DNA of 64,000 nt from Agrypnia vestita (GCA_016648135.1 JADDOH010024938.1:26140-90139); one strand, 5' to 3'. Counted from the first letter of the stretch, positions 1 through 11,407 are shown. Made by a program: numbers and translations. Notes: a model not told the origin generated them from the sequence alone.

Positions 1-768
1 TCTTGAAAGGTGGGTACCTCACGAATTGAGTGAAGCAAATCAACAAACGCGCGTTGACTGCTGCGTTGCATTACTCAACCGGCACAAAAATGAAGGGATT
101 TTAAATCGAATCATTACCTGTGATGAAAAGTGGATCCTGTACGATAATCGGAAGCGCTCATCGCAATGGCTGAACCCTGCCGAACCAGCCAAACCATGCC
201 CCAAGCGAAAATTGACTCCAAAAAAGTTACTTGTGAGCGTTTGGTGGACTAGTGCTGGTGTCGTTCACTACAGCTTTCTTAAATCTGGCCAGACGATTAC
301 GGCAGATGTCTATTGTCAGCAACTGCAAACCATGATGGAAAAGCTAGCTGCTAAACAACCGAGGCTGGTTAATCGCTCTAGGCACTGCTGCTTCATGATA
401 ACGCTAGACCACACACTGCACAACAGACGGCTACCAAATTAGAGGAGCTTCAATTGGAATGTCTAAGACATCCACCGTACTCTCCGGACCTTGCCCCAAC
501 AGATTACCATTTTTTTCGAAATTTGAATAACTTCTTGCAAAGGAAAAAATTCAACTCCGATGGGGCAGTCCAAACCGCCTTCAAAGATTTTATTGATTCC
601 CGTCCGAATGGTTTTTTTAGTAAAGGGATCTATGAACTACCTATGAGATGGCAAAAGTGCATAGATAGCAATGGTACATACTTTGATTAAGTAAATATAT
701 TATAATTAATAAAAATCGGCTTTATGTTCCTCACATACTATACGCCAATTTCATATGTAAGGACCTAA
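1..768 (+). mobile_element. mariner element, 3' part (cecropia-type), cut by window start
   Basis: The right end of a mariner transposon. The terminal inverted repeat ends in ACATATGTAAGGACCTAA at 768 and is followed by a TA dinucleotide, the mariner target. The same end sequence bounds the copy at 35164-36276. The element is truncated only by the window start. Its transposase is frameshifted (see the pseudogene entry), so this copy is probably dead. Confidence 0.93.
2..690 (+). pseudogene. mariner transposase, C-terminal two thirds, one frameshift
   Basis: The reading frame enters from outside the window with residues LERWVPHEL, the mariner linker between the DNA-binding and catalytic domains. 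TCDEKW (near 117-135) holds the first catalytic Asp. After a one-base deletion near 379-381 (AGGCACTG here, AGGCCACTG in the 35 kb copy) the frame shifts. The second catalytic Asp (HDNARPH) is readable only in the shifted frame. The third sits in SPDLAPTDYHFF, which gives the DD34D spacing of mariners. The protein ends in NGTYFD and a TAA at 690. All three acidic residues survive, so the single deletion is the visible inactivating lesion. The family cuts and pastes its own TIR-bounded DNA at TA sites. Confidence 0.93.
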
Positions 769-770
769 TA

Positions 771-1570
771 TTTCGGCCGCCAGGGTTTCAAAAATGTTAG
801 TGATGGACTTTATTGGTTTTTTACTCCTTATACCTCATTATTATTTGACCCACCTGGTAGCGTTATTAACGGACGTTTTTACATAGAGATTAACGAATAA
901 TATAAATGATATATTCGGTATAATGATGGATGCACTTTTAAGTCTAAATTTTCATTAATCTGAAATGTTAAAAAAATAATCAAAAATTTCAAAAAAAATC
1001 AGTCAATCTTTTCATTTTATTAAAAACAATTTTGAAATCATATTAATTTTGAAAACGGAATGAGACCAGATATTAGATAGGAGTTAACGGATCACCGATA
1101 TATAGATAAGAGAAAATATGTTTTTTACCCAAACTCTAAGAAAATAACTGAAAAATTACGTACCTAGTGATACTACAAAATAATTTTGAAAATATTTGAC
1201 TGAAAGTAAACTGAAAAAATTCCGCGCGATCAGTGAGATATCTAAGCCGATTACCGCATATTTTACCATACCATAAGCTATTTCTGTTCCCCGATAACCG
1301 TTATCTGGATATATTTATCCAGCCTAAAAAACGAAATTTTAATACACATAATAAACAGGCGTACAAACATGTAATACATGCTTACCGTAAATAAAATTCA
1401 CAATACACGCCTACACCGCCGACTTTTCTTCGATATTTGACCCTGATAGATAATCCTAGTGTGACATGTATGCGAAAGTACAATAAATTTTTCAGGATTG
1501 AAAAATCACAAAACAATGCAGAAATTAAAATTAAGAGTTAATGTATAAGTTACCAATATTTTTATATGTA
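771..1570. other. No gene; AT-rich with one repeat fragment
   Basis: No coding signal. Positions 785-848, read on the minus strand, resemble the repeat unit at about 54520-54735: both share the words aataataatgaggtata and gtccatcactaac. The rest is AT-rich sequence I cannot assign. Confidence 0.5.
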
Positions 1571-1574
1571 TATA

Positions 1575-2010
1575 GAGGAATGAAAGTAGACTGAATGCGG
1601 TGGAAATGCGGTCACTAAGACGCTTGTGTGGAAAATCTTTGGTCGATAGAGTGAGGAATGAACAAATTAGAAGTGAATGCAATGCTAGCTGTAGTGTGGT
1701 AGATAGAATAAGGAAAGGAGTGCTGAGTTGGTTTGGTCATGTGGAACGTATGAACGAGGAAAGGATGGTTAAGAAAATATATGAGGCGAATGTTGAAGGC
1801 AACAGGAATAGAGGGCATCCGCGAAAGACCTGGTGATCAGGTACTACAAGTATTTAAGGATGGCCCTGTTAAAAGCCGCAACAACCGTAGAACGTGTATG
1901 AGAAGATGTATGAATGTGGCCGAAGCAAAAGTGGTGTGCCAGGATAGAAGAGTGTGGCGTTCAATCCTCTCTGCCTACCCCTGCGGAGAAACGGCGTGAT
2001 GGTTAGTTAA
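1575..2010 (+). pseudogene. LINE-A copy 1: reverse transcriptase C-terminus
   Basis: The C-terminal tail of a non-LTR retrotransposon reverse transcriptase. Readable motifs are MRSLRRLCGKSL, then WFGHVERMNEERM and RGHPRKTW, the WxGHVxRM...GRPxxTW tail seen in many insect LINEs. A two-base deletion relative to the copy at 58840 (CTGGTGATC against CTGGCATGATC) breaks the frame near 1832. The second half, PVKSRNNRRTC...YPCGETA, continues in another frame to 1999. The 3' end is a short GTTA-type tail. The copy is 5'-truncated, as usual for target-primed reverse transcription. Confidence 0.85.
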
Positions 2011-2039
2011 TTAGTTAGTTAGTTTATATGTATATATGT

Positions 2040-2460
2040 TACGAGAACGCATTTACTGAATTTGTCCACAGACGGATAGTTATTTATTAAGATAAATTAT
2101 AGAAGTCTCAAAGAGTCAAAACTATTTATACGGAAAACGTGTATAGAAGGCTTTTTAGGGTGACCCAAGGCTCTTGACCCATGTGAGCTGGCCTAAGTGA
2201 TCATTTTACACAATTTAACGCTTACCAATTCCACCTTAAGAACATTCATTGTGTAATGCGATCATTTAAGCCAGATCATGCAGGCCCCAGGCCACCCGAT
2301 AAAGTGCTTCGTCTCTGTGAGATTGGTATAATATATCTACATTATAAATTAATAATTTGTGTGATATATAATTACCGCGCAAGTGCAGAATGCGTTGGTT
2401 CCAAGGTCTACGAGGTTTATCCTGTGACATGGAAATGTCCTCGGCATAAATAAATGTTAC
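2040..2460 (+). repeat. Dispersed repeat, composite
   Basis: Two parts recur in the window. About 2090-2255 resembles 42663-42797 (same order of tatgagctg/cttaa, tcatttacacaat and gtaagaacat words). About 2370-2440 contains accgcgcaagtgcagaatg...ttccaaggt, which recurs on the minus strand at about 44755-44830 and 49660-49735. I see no convincing coding sequence; the short open frames here follow the repeat. Confidence 0.6.
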
Positions 2461-2499
2461 GATTTTTTTTAATTTTCACTTAATGTTAATGTTTCAGTT

Positions 2500-2562
2500 A
2501 TATTGCACCTGATGATGAGAGGGACTGCTCTTCTCGAAAACAAAACATTGAGTTGTTGTGTC
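2500..2562 (+). ncRNA. Hammerhead-like core, decayed (CTGATGA type)
   Basis: CTGATGA at 2509-2515, one extra T, a six-pair stem II (GAGAGG 2517-2522 with CTTCTC 2530-2535, one G-U pair) and then GAAA at 2536-2539. A GTC lies at 2560-2562. The junction to stem III carries an extra A, so I regard this copy as degenerate. A fragment of the same stem (gggactgctcctctc) recurs near 52628-52645. Confidence 0.4.
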
Positions 2563-2599
2563 TAGTAACAAAAGTACTTTTAATAGGTATATAATTACT

Positions 2600-3170
2600 A
2601 AATTTAGGAACTGCAAGAATTTAAAAGCATGATTTTACTATATCAAATATGAGAAATTTTTTAACTTAACAGAAACATGTAATAATAACATTTTATTCAC
2701 ACTTAACTGGTTATTTGGGAGAGAAGAATGTTAGAATGATAATTACAAATATCTAAGACACATTTATACTGCGGTTAGAGAATTTGTTCTTGTATTGGTA
2801 ATTAAAACGTTAAAAATGTTAAAAAAAACATAAAAGACGCAGAGTATACAATAATTGTACAGAGTTGAACTAAAACCACTCCATAGGCGAAGGGACTAGG
2901 ACGTAAGTAAGTCCCCACTCGCATATAATTAACACACATTATTAATGCAGTTAAAATATTTATTCTTACTAGTAAACAAAACATATTTTTTACAACAGAC
3001 GTTGATTTTTAATTTTTTTTTAATTACTTCTTAATCTAATCTCTTCAACTACCTACAAACGTTTTGTTTTGTATTAAAGCGCCACTTATAATTAAATTCA
3101 TAAGATTATTCAGTTTATCTTCTTTATAATCGTTTATAAACAAGTTATCCATCTTCTGGTTTGTGTTTTC
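2600..3170. other. No gene recognised
   Basis: AT-rich sequence without a supported feature. The short open frame on the minus strand near 2802-2984 has no recognisable motif and low-complexity hydrophobic composition. Confidence 0.5.
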
Positions 3171-3425
3171 TGGGGTATTAGCGTGGTGGCTAGTAATATC
3201 GCGGTATTGCTAGCTAGTATTTAACACAACAATGACAACGTTTCACCCTGCTTTCGACACGGTATTGCAGACCAAAACTTAAACACAGCATCAACACTCA
3301 CAACAACACATCAGCCCCGATGATTGACCATGCAATGGGATCTGAAACTTCGGCCATAAAGGTGATAAAAACACGACATACTACCCCAGAAAATACAAAC
3401 CAGAAAATTCTGAATGGAAGTGAAA
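3170..3425 (+). repeat. PLE terminal-repeat-like fragment, copy 1 (decayed hammerhead)
   Basis: Shares ordered sequence with 11030-11345 (minus strand) and 46195-46400 (plus): a caccctgctttcgacacggta block, a caacaacacatcagcc block, then a hammerhead-like core and a downstream taccccagaaaa block. Here the core is CCGATGA at 3317-3323 instead of CTGATGA, and GAAAC at 3344-3348 is followed by TTC rather than GTC, so this copy should be inactive. It is assigned to PLEs because the 11 kb copy adjoins a PLE reverse transcriptase fragment. Confidence 0.6.
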
Positions 3426-3429
3426 AACA

Positions 3430-4070
3430 AATTTAGTAGAAGCATAACGTGTACCAAGAAATTTCTATTAGTTAATGTTTATATATTTTGGTGGTCTGTA
3501 CGAAAAAAAGTTTTAAAAAATCCACACCGAGTCTTTTTAGTATAATAGTATTGTGGTAATAAAGTGCGACTTCTTTACTAAAACAATTAACTTCTTAAGA
3601 GAATTTAATTTGGCCTTTTCACAATTGTTTCAAAATTGATAAGCTCGAAGTAATTTTTTTAACAAGGCGAGTGTGTTGGCGCCGGACGTGGTGTCAAATC
3701 GTGAAATATTCATTAGTTCGAGTCTATTTATTTTGGTGGTCTGAGATTTGAATCAAAATTCCAGCAAATAAAATCGTTTAATATTTACACAGGTAGGGGA
3801 TGTGATGGGTTGGAAAATATTGATGTGTGTGTGTGTGTGTGTGTGTGTGTTTTGCCGCAAGGTAAAATCGGTCATCATGAAGAGCAACGAGACGTGAAAT
3901 GAGTGCAGCAAGCATTTCACAATTTACAATTTACAATTTTTCATTTTATAAATTGAAAAATAATTTTTTTGCGACATGTTTGGAATTCGTTGCCCGCCAT
4001 TTATTTCCAAACCCATTTATAATGAATTTTTAACAATACCAAAAAATCACAAAGAACGTTTAAAAACTCA
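3430..4070. other. No gene; (TG)n microsatellite inside
   Basis: AT-rich, unassigned. A (TG)n run occupies about 3824-3850, and short tandem copies of acaattt lie near 3920-3940. Confidence 0.6.
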
Positions 4071-4077
4071 AAATTTT

Positions 4078-4078
4078 A

Positions 4079-4116
<38 letters not shown>
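4078..4116. repeat. (TA)n microsatellite
   Basis: A nearly pure alternating TA run, directly visible. Confidence 0.9.
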
Positions 4117-4121
<5 letters not shown>

Positions 4122-4139
4122 TCTTAATTTTTATAACGT

Positions 4140-4362
4140 AATCTAATGTTTCTTTTTCTATATCTTACTTATTTAATCTAATGTCTTACACTAACGATTT
4201 CATTAATAATAGATATATACATGTATGACAATGCCCCCACTTTTAAACACGAGAATAAATTCTCATTTAAAAGTGGGTAAGCGTGTAATATAAATGTGTA
4301 TTAATTAAATTATATTGAATACTCTTAAGTTTGTACATTTACCAAATAAATTTTAATAAAAA
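4140..4362 (+). repeat. Hairpin-bearing dispersed repeat, copy 1
   Basis: Recurs in inverted orientation at 26541-26789. Both copies keep an internal hairpin: here CCCACTTTTAAA (from about 4236) pairs with TTTAAAAGTGGG (to about 4277), and inside that GAGAAT pairs with ATTCTC around an AA loop. The copy ends in an A-rich stretch. There is no coding sequence. The type is unknown; a short non-autonomous element is the simplest reading. Confidence 0.7.
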
Positions 4363-4369
4363 AAAAAAT

Positions 4370-6045
4370 TACCTCATTACATATGTTTAAGGTTAATTAT
4401 TTGCATTACCACTACAGAAAATGCAAGCAAAAGTCAGTAATACTTTTCCTACTTTATGAAATTTTAAACTTTATAATTATTTTACAAGCAGAGGTGTTTG
4501 AAACTAAACACGTGTATTTTGAAACTATTTGTCACTCAGATTATTTAATTTTTTTGGTAAATATCACTAAAAATACGCGATTTAAAAAACTTTGTATTAT
4601 GTTTTGAAGTGAACGTTAATCATAGAATGTTTCGATACACAATTTAGATATAATTTTATTTTTTATCTAATATTTTGACAAAAAATTATAGCTAAAAACA
4701 TTTTTTTTCATTATCTTCTATTTTTAAAGTATCCAGGGTGCGCTTATATTTTTTTTTATGAAATTTAAGAATATTAATTTAAATAAATGTAAAGTTCTGG
4801 GAGTATTGGTGAGGCGTTATTTAATTTACTATACTATATAATTTAGTTTTCTAATATATTTTTGTAAGATTTTATTTTATGTTTAATTATCAATTTTCCC
4901 GGTTCCTGTTTATTTATTATTTTATTTCAACTCGTGAAATGTAGCATTTGAATAGATTATTCTGGTTTTGTGCGTTGATTTAGGATTTTTTGAACATGTT
5001 AAGAAATGGAACGAAGAAATTTTTTTGTTGACCTTTGAATCGTTAAAAAATAATATATTTTAAATATTAACATGGCTAAATACCCCATTAACTTTTTTTA
5101 ATGTTAAAAAAACAGTATCTTAACATTACATTATCCTAACGTACTACCTGAAATTCTAAAAAAATATTTAAAAAAAAATCATTTGTACACTTTTGCCGGC
5201 TACAATTGCTGCTTGCAGGGTCTAAAAGCAAGTTTTCTTTAAAATTATTTAAAAAAAAATAAAAAAACTTTTAATTGTTTAAAATTGATTTGATTTCGGT
5301 AGCGAACATACTTTTTTCACTTGTTTTACAAACCTATTCTTTGATTAATTACGCGCCCTTATATCTAGGTACACCAGGCTGACTATTAACATTCCACACC
5401 CCCATCAAGGTTCTGTGTAATTTATCTTTGGTGCAGGATTTTCCAGGCTACCCTAATTACATCTTAATTAACAGACTCATTATGGATTCTTCAAACGCTT
5501 TCCTCCGAGAGTGCCCTGATGAAGAAGATTAAAGAAACGGAAGGAAAACACTCTCCCGTGTTACGAGAACTAAACCAAGTGTACGTAGGGTTTTAGTAGC
5601 TCAACTGTTACATAATGGACGTATGCTCCAGGCAGCACGACTTACGCTGTTAGCAGAAGGAAGAAAACAGAGTAACCGGCTCAGAAGCAAGGAAAATAAA
5701 TAATCTAATCAATCCCTTCTCAGCAGCGCGCCAATTGGACCACTTTATTCTAGACCACTAGAGTAAAAATGATGCAAATTAAGGTATGAAATGTATTTAT
5801 AAATCAGATCTGTTAATAAACTATTAATATCACATCTTTAGCGTATTGAAATATGGTACCCGGGCATTCTATTTGAAGGACTGTATCATATGCATATATC
5901 TTATATAAGGACTTAATATTATAAGCCATATTAGATATGATATATATAGCATATATTATAATTACATATATATTATATTTTATATAGATTATTATATACT
6001 ACGAAGATAAATATGATATATATATCTATAATATTATATATATTT
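4370..6045. other. No gene recognised
   Basis: Very AT-rich sequence. The small open frame at 4383-4607 has no recognisable domain and is probably chance. A somewhat more complex stretch at 5330-5760 is unassigned. A CTGATGA at 5511-5517 lacks the rest of a hammerhead. Confidence 0.5.
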
Positions 6046-6050
6046 TTTTA

Positions 6051-6520
6051 TGAGTTCTACCTACTTGGGGTAACCCGCGTCAAATTCTCGGTCGGTCGTC
6101 AGGACCAGTCGTCTGCCGACGTTTCGAACAGATCTCACTGTTCATCTTCAGGGCGCCTTGTCGATGAGCTGCTTCTCCAAAAAGCGTACAACCGTTTGGG
6201 TCCGGAGCTCACCGTCAAGTGAAAGTTTGAAAAATTCTGCGTCAGGTGTTTGTGGAGGAGTGGGTTTCTCCAGCGACGCCGTTAATGTGTTTTGCTCGGC
6301 TTCTAGTAATCCATATATTTACTTTATTATCGTCATTATACAATGTTGAAAAGGTTGGATTTTCTAATTGCTTCGGTGTTTTCATCGTGATTTCTGGTTT
6401 ATTATTATTAATATTATTTGTATTAGAAATTTGATTATTATTATTAAGAATGTTACTCCATGCGGTCGGAAGTCGAATGCTATCGTCTATACGGTTACCC
6501 CCAAAGTAGTTAGAACTAAC
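6051..6520 (-). mobile_element. PLE-like element B with inverted ends and hammerhead core
   Basis: Bounded by inverted copies of a ctacttggggtaacc-type end (about 6055-6085 and 6490-6510). The same family is at 12806-13165. Reading the minus strand from about 6330, an open frame ends in ...EKQLIDKAP and a stop that overlaps the hammerhead core at 6118-6151. This peptide is almost identical in the 13 kb copy, so both copies are fairly young or shared a recent source. I assign it to Penelope-like elements from the ribozyme and the inverted terminal repeats. No diagnostic RT or endonuclease motif is present in this fragment. Confidence 0.65.
6118..6151 (-). ncRNA. Minimal hammerhead ribozyme candidate (ACGT type)
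   Basis: On the minus strand: CTGAAGA, extra T, GAACAG / CTGTTC (perfect six-pair stem II, loop TGAGAT), GAAACGTC. GAA is followed by the palindrome ACGT and the triplet GTC, the hammerhead cleavage triplet. The invariant CUGANGA and GAAA boxes are intact. Stem III is too short to fold alone, so a dimer would be needed. Confidence 0.65.
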
Positions 6521-6529
6521 ATATATTGT

Positions 6530-8500
6530 ACCCGTGAAAGCCTTAGATTTAACATATATATATATAATGATATTTTCCTTGCGATGACGACACTATCAAT
6601 TAGAACACAATTGAGTTTCTCTGTAAAAATTAATTTTTAGAAAGATTTATTTTGTCAATCTCACAAGATTTAGATAATGAAAGGTATCTAGCAACAAAAC
6701 ATTACCTGTAAAGAAAGAAACGCATTTAATGTTACTAATTGTTATGTCGATTACTTATTCCCAATTACGATAGCAATCACTTTTTATTATTGAAAGTAAT
6801 CTTATTAAATTTCTCTTTTATCAATCATAGATTATTTAAACAATGGTTTCTACTACCCATAGATAATAAACACTATAGACATAGACATAGAGCCATAATG
6901 ACGAGTGAAGATCGCCATTGTTTTAAATTAAAGAAAATTATATTTTTCTTTACATATATATTATGATATTAGGTAATTGTTATGTTGCTACGTTGGTACC
7001 ATCCTTAATTTTTAGTTTATGTGCGTAAATGTATTATTAAGTTGGTATTTATGACTTCTTCTTGCAACTGTTTCGTCTTTATTTGAAACGACTGCAAATT
7101 GCCTTTCTATGATTTAAAAGATTGTTTATAATTTTGCTATGGAAGGGTTAATAAAATAGATACGTAAATTAAAATTGTTGTGACCTTGCGTGTGTCATTT
7201 TACGCCTAACCATACCGTGAATTTCTTATTCGTTTTAGGAACAAAGAATTCCCTTTCTTCCTTATATATGTGAAAAATTCTATATGTAATTGACAGATGT
7301 GAAAGGGTTCGCTATCTATGAAATTTTAAACATGATATCCATGAATGCTAAAATAAAACAATGCGATTACGAAGCCTTTATTATCTCAATCTATGGAAAT
7401 TCTATTAAGGAACATTTTATAACCTGCAAATATCTCTTGGTGACACTATACTAGCACTTATGACAAAATAATGATGGGATTCCGTTTCCTATTTACAGAC
7501 ATTGAATATTCCAGATACCCAAGGGATCACGTCACGTAGTAAACTTAAACATTTTACAATTTTTTAAATATGTTGAAGAAGACAGCACTCATTTCTGGAT
7601 CTATTTTTTTACAATAATAAATAAAATATTAAATTATTAAAATAGTATTTTGTCTGATCCCTGTCAACCCAACTAGATCACTTCCTGTATCTAGGCGGAG
7701 AGAATTTTTCTTAATTAATTAATGTTAAATAAATATATCTATATCTCCGTAAATAAGTAGTAAAAACGTCAAAAAAAAGTAGAACAATATATTTTTTAAG
7801 TTATTGAATTATTTTTCACATTTCTTATCAAGTTCTCTCCGATAAAATGAAACTTTGATGAAATATGAAACTAATAATTGATTTATTAAATTCACAAATT
7901 TCAACTTAAATTTATTAAATATCAATAAAAATTAAAAATACTCAATCCAAGAAACAAAAATACAATTAAAGCAATTTTTATAGTTTGTAATATAAAACAT
8001 AAATGGAAACAAAATTATTTAAAAAAACTGACAATAAAATACTATAACAAAATAAATAAACTCAGTTCCTGAATCCTTCGAATCATTGCCGTACCTCACG
8101 TTTGGTTGAAATTGTGTCATGTTTGAATTTCACAATGTCCTTTATAAATCGACAAAAAAATCTTTTAAAAGCTCATTGCTGAAGGACTAAAGGAATACAA
8201 ATTAAAAACTCGACTGTCTAACAAAAACAAATTAATAAATATTTCTTAGCAAGACACGATCAAAGTGGTATAACGTTAAATTATAGATTATTTTCGGAAC
8301 AATATATAATAATAGTGTTAAGGGATGGAATAATCAAAGAGAATAACACTAAAACGATGATTTTACAGCACTATACACTCTAGACTAAAATAGGAAGGTA
8401 CTAGAAGGCTCTATGATGATCCAAACGAATATGGAATCCACTGAGCTATTCTCATAAACTCTGGAAACATCGATAAAATTAAATAATTCATAAAGAGAGA
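6530..8500. other. No gene recognised
   Basis: AT-rich and without recognisable coding or repeat structure. Small open frames near 6739-6966 are probably chance. Confidence 0.45.
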
Positions 8501-8559
8501 TTGACCGGCTACTGCGCACGGTGTGTGTCAAAGTTGACAACGGGCAATGTCGTCAAATT

Positions 8560-8849
8560 TGCTTTCTTTTTTCGCACCAATTTCGTTTCTATGATAATAA
8601 CCACTAGTTACTAGTTCGAGTGTGATTCGTAACGATAGTAAATCAAGAAAGTACCTACCTACGAACGAAAAGTTCTAGTGTGAACCTGGGCGATTTAGGT
8701 AGGATTCTAGAAATATTTAATGAGAATTTAAGAACGTTGCTGCAATTTAATTCTTGTACAATGACCGTAATAATTAGTGAGTGTAATAAATAAATGTTTG
8801 AATAGTTTAAAGTGTTTCATTTGCCTCCCACAGCCAAGATCCCGTGACA
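8560..8849 (+). repeat. Solo-LTR-like 3' end
   Basis: Ends in tgcctcccacagcc...cccgtgaca at 8849. This terminal block is shared with LTR-like sequences ending near 39934, 56090 and 58089, and with the minus-strand copies starting at 9061 and 51977. The left boundary is not visible. No internal gag/pol region follows. Confidence 0.4.
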
Positions 8850-9060
8850 ATAATATAACAACAGAGATGGCGAGCTAATGTCACTAAGCGTCACGAATGT
8901 TTATTTTTGAAACCCTCGACAAGCTCAAATTAATAATTTTAGCTATAGAAAAGGAATGACCTAAATTGCTATCTAAGTGTCGAATAGGGCTGGAGATCTC
9001 ATTGATCGAACAGGGATATTTGAGACTATTAGTTGTGGAAATCAAGTATCGATATCATAT

Positions 9061-9600
9061 TGTCACGTGTAGTGGCTGCGGGAGAAATTAATGAAACGCT
9101 GGAACTTAATAACGTTTTTATTAAATACTGATTAATTGATTGATCGATCGTACAAAGTCACTTAACAGTATTTGACTTAACGCTATTATTAAACTTAAAC
9201 TGTTTCGTAATTTTCGTAATCACTCGTCCAAAAAAATCATTAATTTCACTGGGCAACACTTTCGAGAAGTCTCCGCTTAAATATCGCACAAGAGTAACCA
9301 CTTCATTTAATTATCTGTCGCTTAGTTCACACGCCTGATGGTAACACTGTTTTCGCTTCGCGATTCGCCGCTAGAGTCGCGTCGCAAGAAACTTTAGCAT
9401 AAAAGTGGCCCGATTTTATACCCGACCGCGCTGGATTTTCGAACCCTCGAGAATTCTCCAGTATTTACTAGACTTTTCTAGTGTTTACTCGAAAGTTCTC
9501 GCGACTTCCTGGAAAGTTGCAGACGTCTCACTGTAGGTAATTCTAGATCCTTCGATAGTTTTGTGCCAACTTCAAACCGCTGTCACTGGACAGAAGTGCG
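9061..9600 (-). repeat. Solo LTR candidate
   Basis: Read on the minus strand, it ends in ctcccgcagccactacacgtgaca (TGTCAC at 9061 on the plus strand), preceded by a GC-richer block with a TATA-like gggtataaaat followed by a likely transcription start region. This is promoter architecture typical of an LTR. The copy lies tail-to-tail with the LTR end at 8849. The 5' limit near 9600 is approximate. No internal retroelement sequence is present. Confidence 0.5.
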
Positions 9601-9639
9601 TAAAATTCTTTTTAGCTTCGTTATAATATATTTTTTTTG

Positions 9640-10420
9640 TACGTATGTTTTTTGCGAGCTTGGCATTTATTTTGGCAAACTTGTGTAAAAAGGTTTGTCA
9701 TCACATCACAGACAATTAAAATGACAGAATTTGCTTTACAGCCGAAACTGCGCGATGTGAAAAATAGAATGAACCGTGCAATAAATTACCTCCCTAATGC
9801 GAGCGCGCTCCGGTATCAACTCGGGCAAATGTTGAAATATTAAAATCCGTCACGTTGTACCGCGCAATAATTCTCATTTAAAAATGATATGTTCTCGCGT
9901 TATCAACCGTTTTATTTTTAAATAAACCCTTGCATACCTGTTGCGTAACATTGCAAAATTATATAGTTTTATATGTCCTGAAGCGTTCTAAGCGCTTCAG
10001 TGTTACGAATCTACAGATAAAGCCCCATTTCGTTAATACTCCGCTTACCGTGATTGAAAACACGAAGAGTTTGAGAGTTTTAAGAATTTTAAATGAGAAT
10101 ATTATGTACATTAGACAAAAGGATACATTCTTATTGTAAAGTTGAAATTTTATCAGAACATTTCAGAAGTTCTGTCAAATTTAAATCCCAATTTTATTAA
10201 CCAATTAACTAGTGGCATATCTACCATTATGATGCATCGAACACCGAAAAGAGCCCGAATGTTAAAGGCAGGTCCCTTTCGCACATGCTTGCACCTTTTC
10301 ATATATCACTGCATACAAGAAACGCTAGTGTCTTTCGATATAACACAACAAATATACTTAAATATTGAAGAACCGAGTATATTAAATATAACATTTAAAA
10401 ATAACTTACATGGCTACTCT
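9640..10420. other. No gene recognised; three small open frames
   Basis: Short plus-strand open frames at 9637-9843, 9930-10139 and 10142-10432 follow one another. I recognise no motif in any of them, composition tracks the local AT bias, and no splice-site logic links them. I do not call them genes. Confidence 0.4.
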
Positions 10421-10530
10421 GATCCACTCTAGGAAAACATCGAAAATATAGTCACTGACGAATATAATGTATGATCATTTTAAAAGTATAGAAAATAAAT
10501 AAAAACATTATATTCTCAAAACCAAATTTA

Positions 10531-10690
10531 TTAATCATTAACAAAGACATGCAGAAAAATCAAATCAATGAAAATATATTTTGGCTGCATCCGGGATTCG
10601 AACCCAGATCTCCCATCTTTCTGGGAAGGTGTGTTACCATTACACTACATCTGCCTTGTACCTTTCCGTCAATATATCGACCGCATTAAA
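10531..10690 (-). repeat. tRNA-core element, copy A
   Basis: The minus strand carries a tRNA-like module at 10583-10658. The A box is tagtgtaatgg, the B box is a perfect ggttcgaatcc, and the T stem is CTGGG/CCCGG. The anticodon arm is malformed (TCCCA/TGGGA around a 6-nt loop) and the acceptor stem pairs only partly, so it is not a working tRNA gene. It could still have acted as a pol III promoter. Confidence 0.7.
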
Positions 10691-10716
10691 AAGTAGATTG
10701 CTTAAAATGGATAATG

Positions 10717-10900
10717 TTAATCAATTAATAAATGAGACTTACAGATAAGGTCGATATATTTAAGGCAAGGTACAAGGCTAACGTAGTGTAATGGTAATTA
10801 CCTTCTTGGAAAGATAGGAGATCTGGGTTCGAGTGCCGGTAGCAGCCAACGTATTTTTTCATTGATTATATTTTTCTGAATGTCTATCTAATTGATTAAT
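10717..10900 (+). repeat. tRNA-core element, copy B
   Basis: Runs from ttaatcaatta at 10717 to taattgattaat near 10900, an imperfect inverted terminal pair. The tRNA-like module at about 10764-10838 is a mutated relative of copy A (A box tagtgtaatgg, B box ggttcgagtgcc). It is decayed. Confidence 0.7.
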
Positions 10901-11029
10901 AAATTTTGTTTTGAAAAAACAATGTTTTTATTTATTTTCAATGCTTTTAAAATGGTCATATACATTCGTCTAGTAGTCATAGTGACTATACTTTCGAAGC
11001 TTTCCCAGAGTGGATGTTAGTTAGTTTTG

Positions 11030-11345
11030 TCCTTAGGTTTCCACGGCCGTTCAGAATCTTCTGTGTGTAGTTTTCTGGGATATTCTGCCGTGTATATGTG
11101 ACCTCTCTGGCCAACGTTTCGATCCCATTGCAGGGTCCATCATCAGGGCTGATATGATGAGTGTGGTTGAAGTGTAGGATAAGTATTGCCTTGCAATACC
11201 GTACCGATGTCAGGGTGTCTCCAAGTTTGTGTTATGTTAAGTACTGGATTGCAGTACCGTGTCGAAAGCAGGGTGTGTGTGTCTTGATGTAGTGTGTTGT
11301 GTACCTACTGACGGATGTCGGACTGTGCGGATCATCGATTTTATC
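11030..11345 (-). repeat. PLE terminal-repeat-like block, copy 2
   Basis: Minus-strand relative of 3170-3425 and 46195-46400, lying just upstream of a PLE reverse transcriptase fragment in opposite orientation. PLEs are known for terminal repeats in either orientation. It contains the hammerhead core at 11113-11146. Confidence 0.7.
11113..11146 (-). ncRNA. Hammerhead candidate (CTGATGATGG family)
   Basis: On the minus strand: CTGATGA, extra T, GGACCC/GGGATC stem II with one mismatch and a TGCAA loop, GAAACGTT. The core boxes are intact. The triplet is GTT, which is permitted but weaker than GTC. Confidence 0.5.
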
Positions 11346-11407
11346 GGATACCACGAGGTTTTTAACTTAAGACCGTCATCCCTATTAATGTTTACCGGGT
11401 GCTTGTA

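Larger units (their letters stand above)
10421..11015. repeat. Large inverted repeat made of two tRNA-containing elements
   Basis: About 10421-10690 is the imperfect reverse complement of about 10740-11015. Each arm contains a tRNA-like module flanked by the shared framework (ttaatcaatta ... gtcgatatatt upstream, ttttctg.atgtct downstream). The similarity extends beyond the framework into sequence such as gactatattttcg and agagtggat, so a larger unit was duplicated and inverted. Confidence 0.8.

Noticed and set aside
5505..5575. Hammerhead core at CTGATGAAGAAG
   Set aside because: No stem II of useful length and no correctly placed GAAA; only the first box matches.
10583..10658. tRNA gene on the minus strand
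   Set aside because: A and B boxes are good, but the anticodon loop is malformed and the acceptor stem mismatched, and the same flanks occur around other tRNA-like modules. Treated as part of a mobile element.
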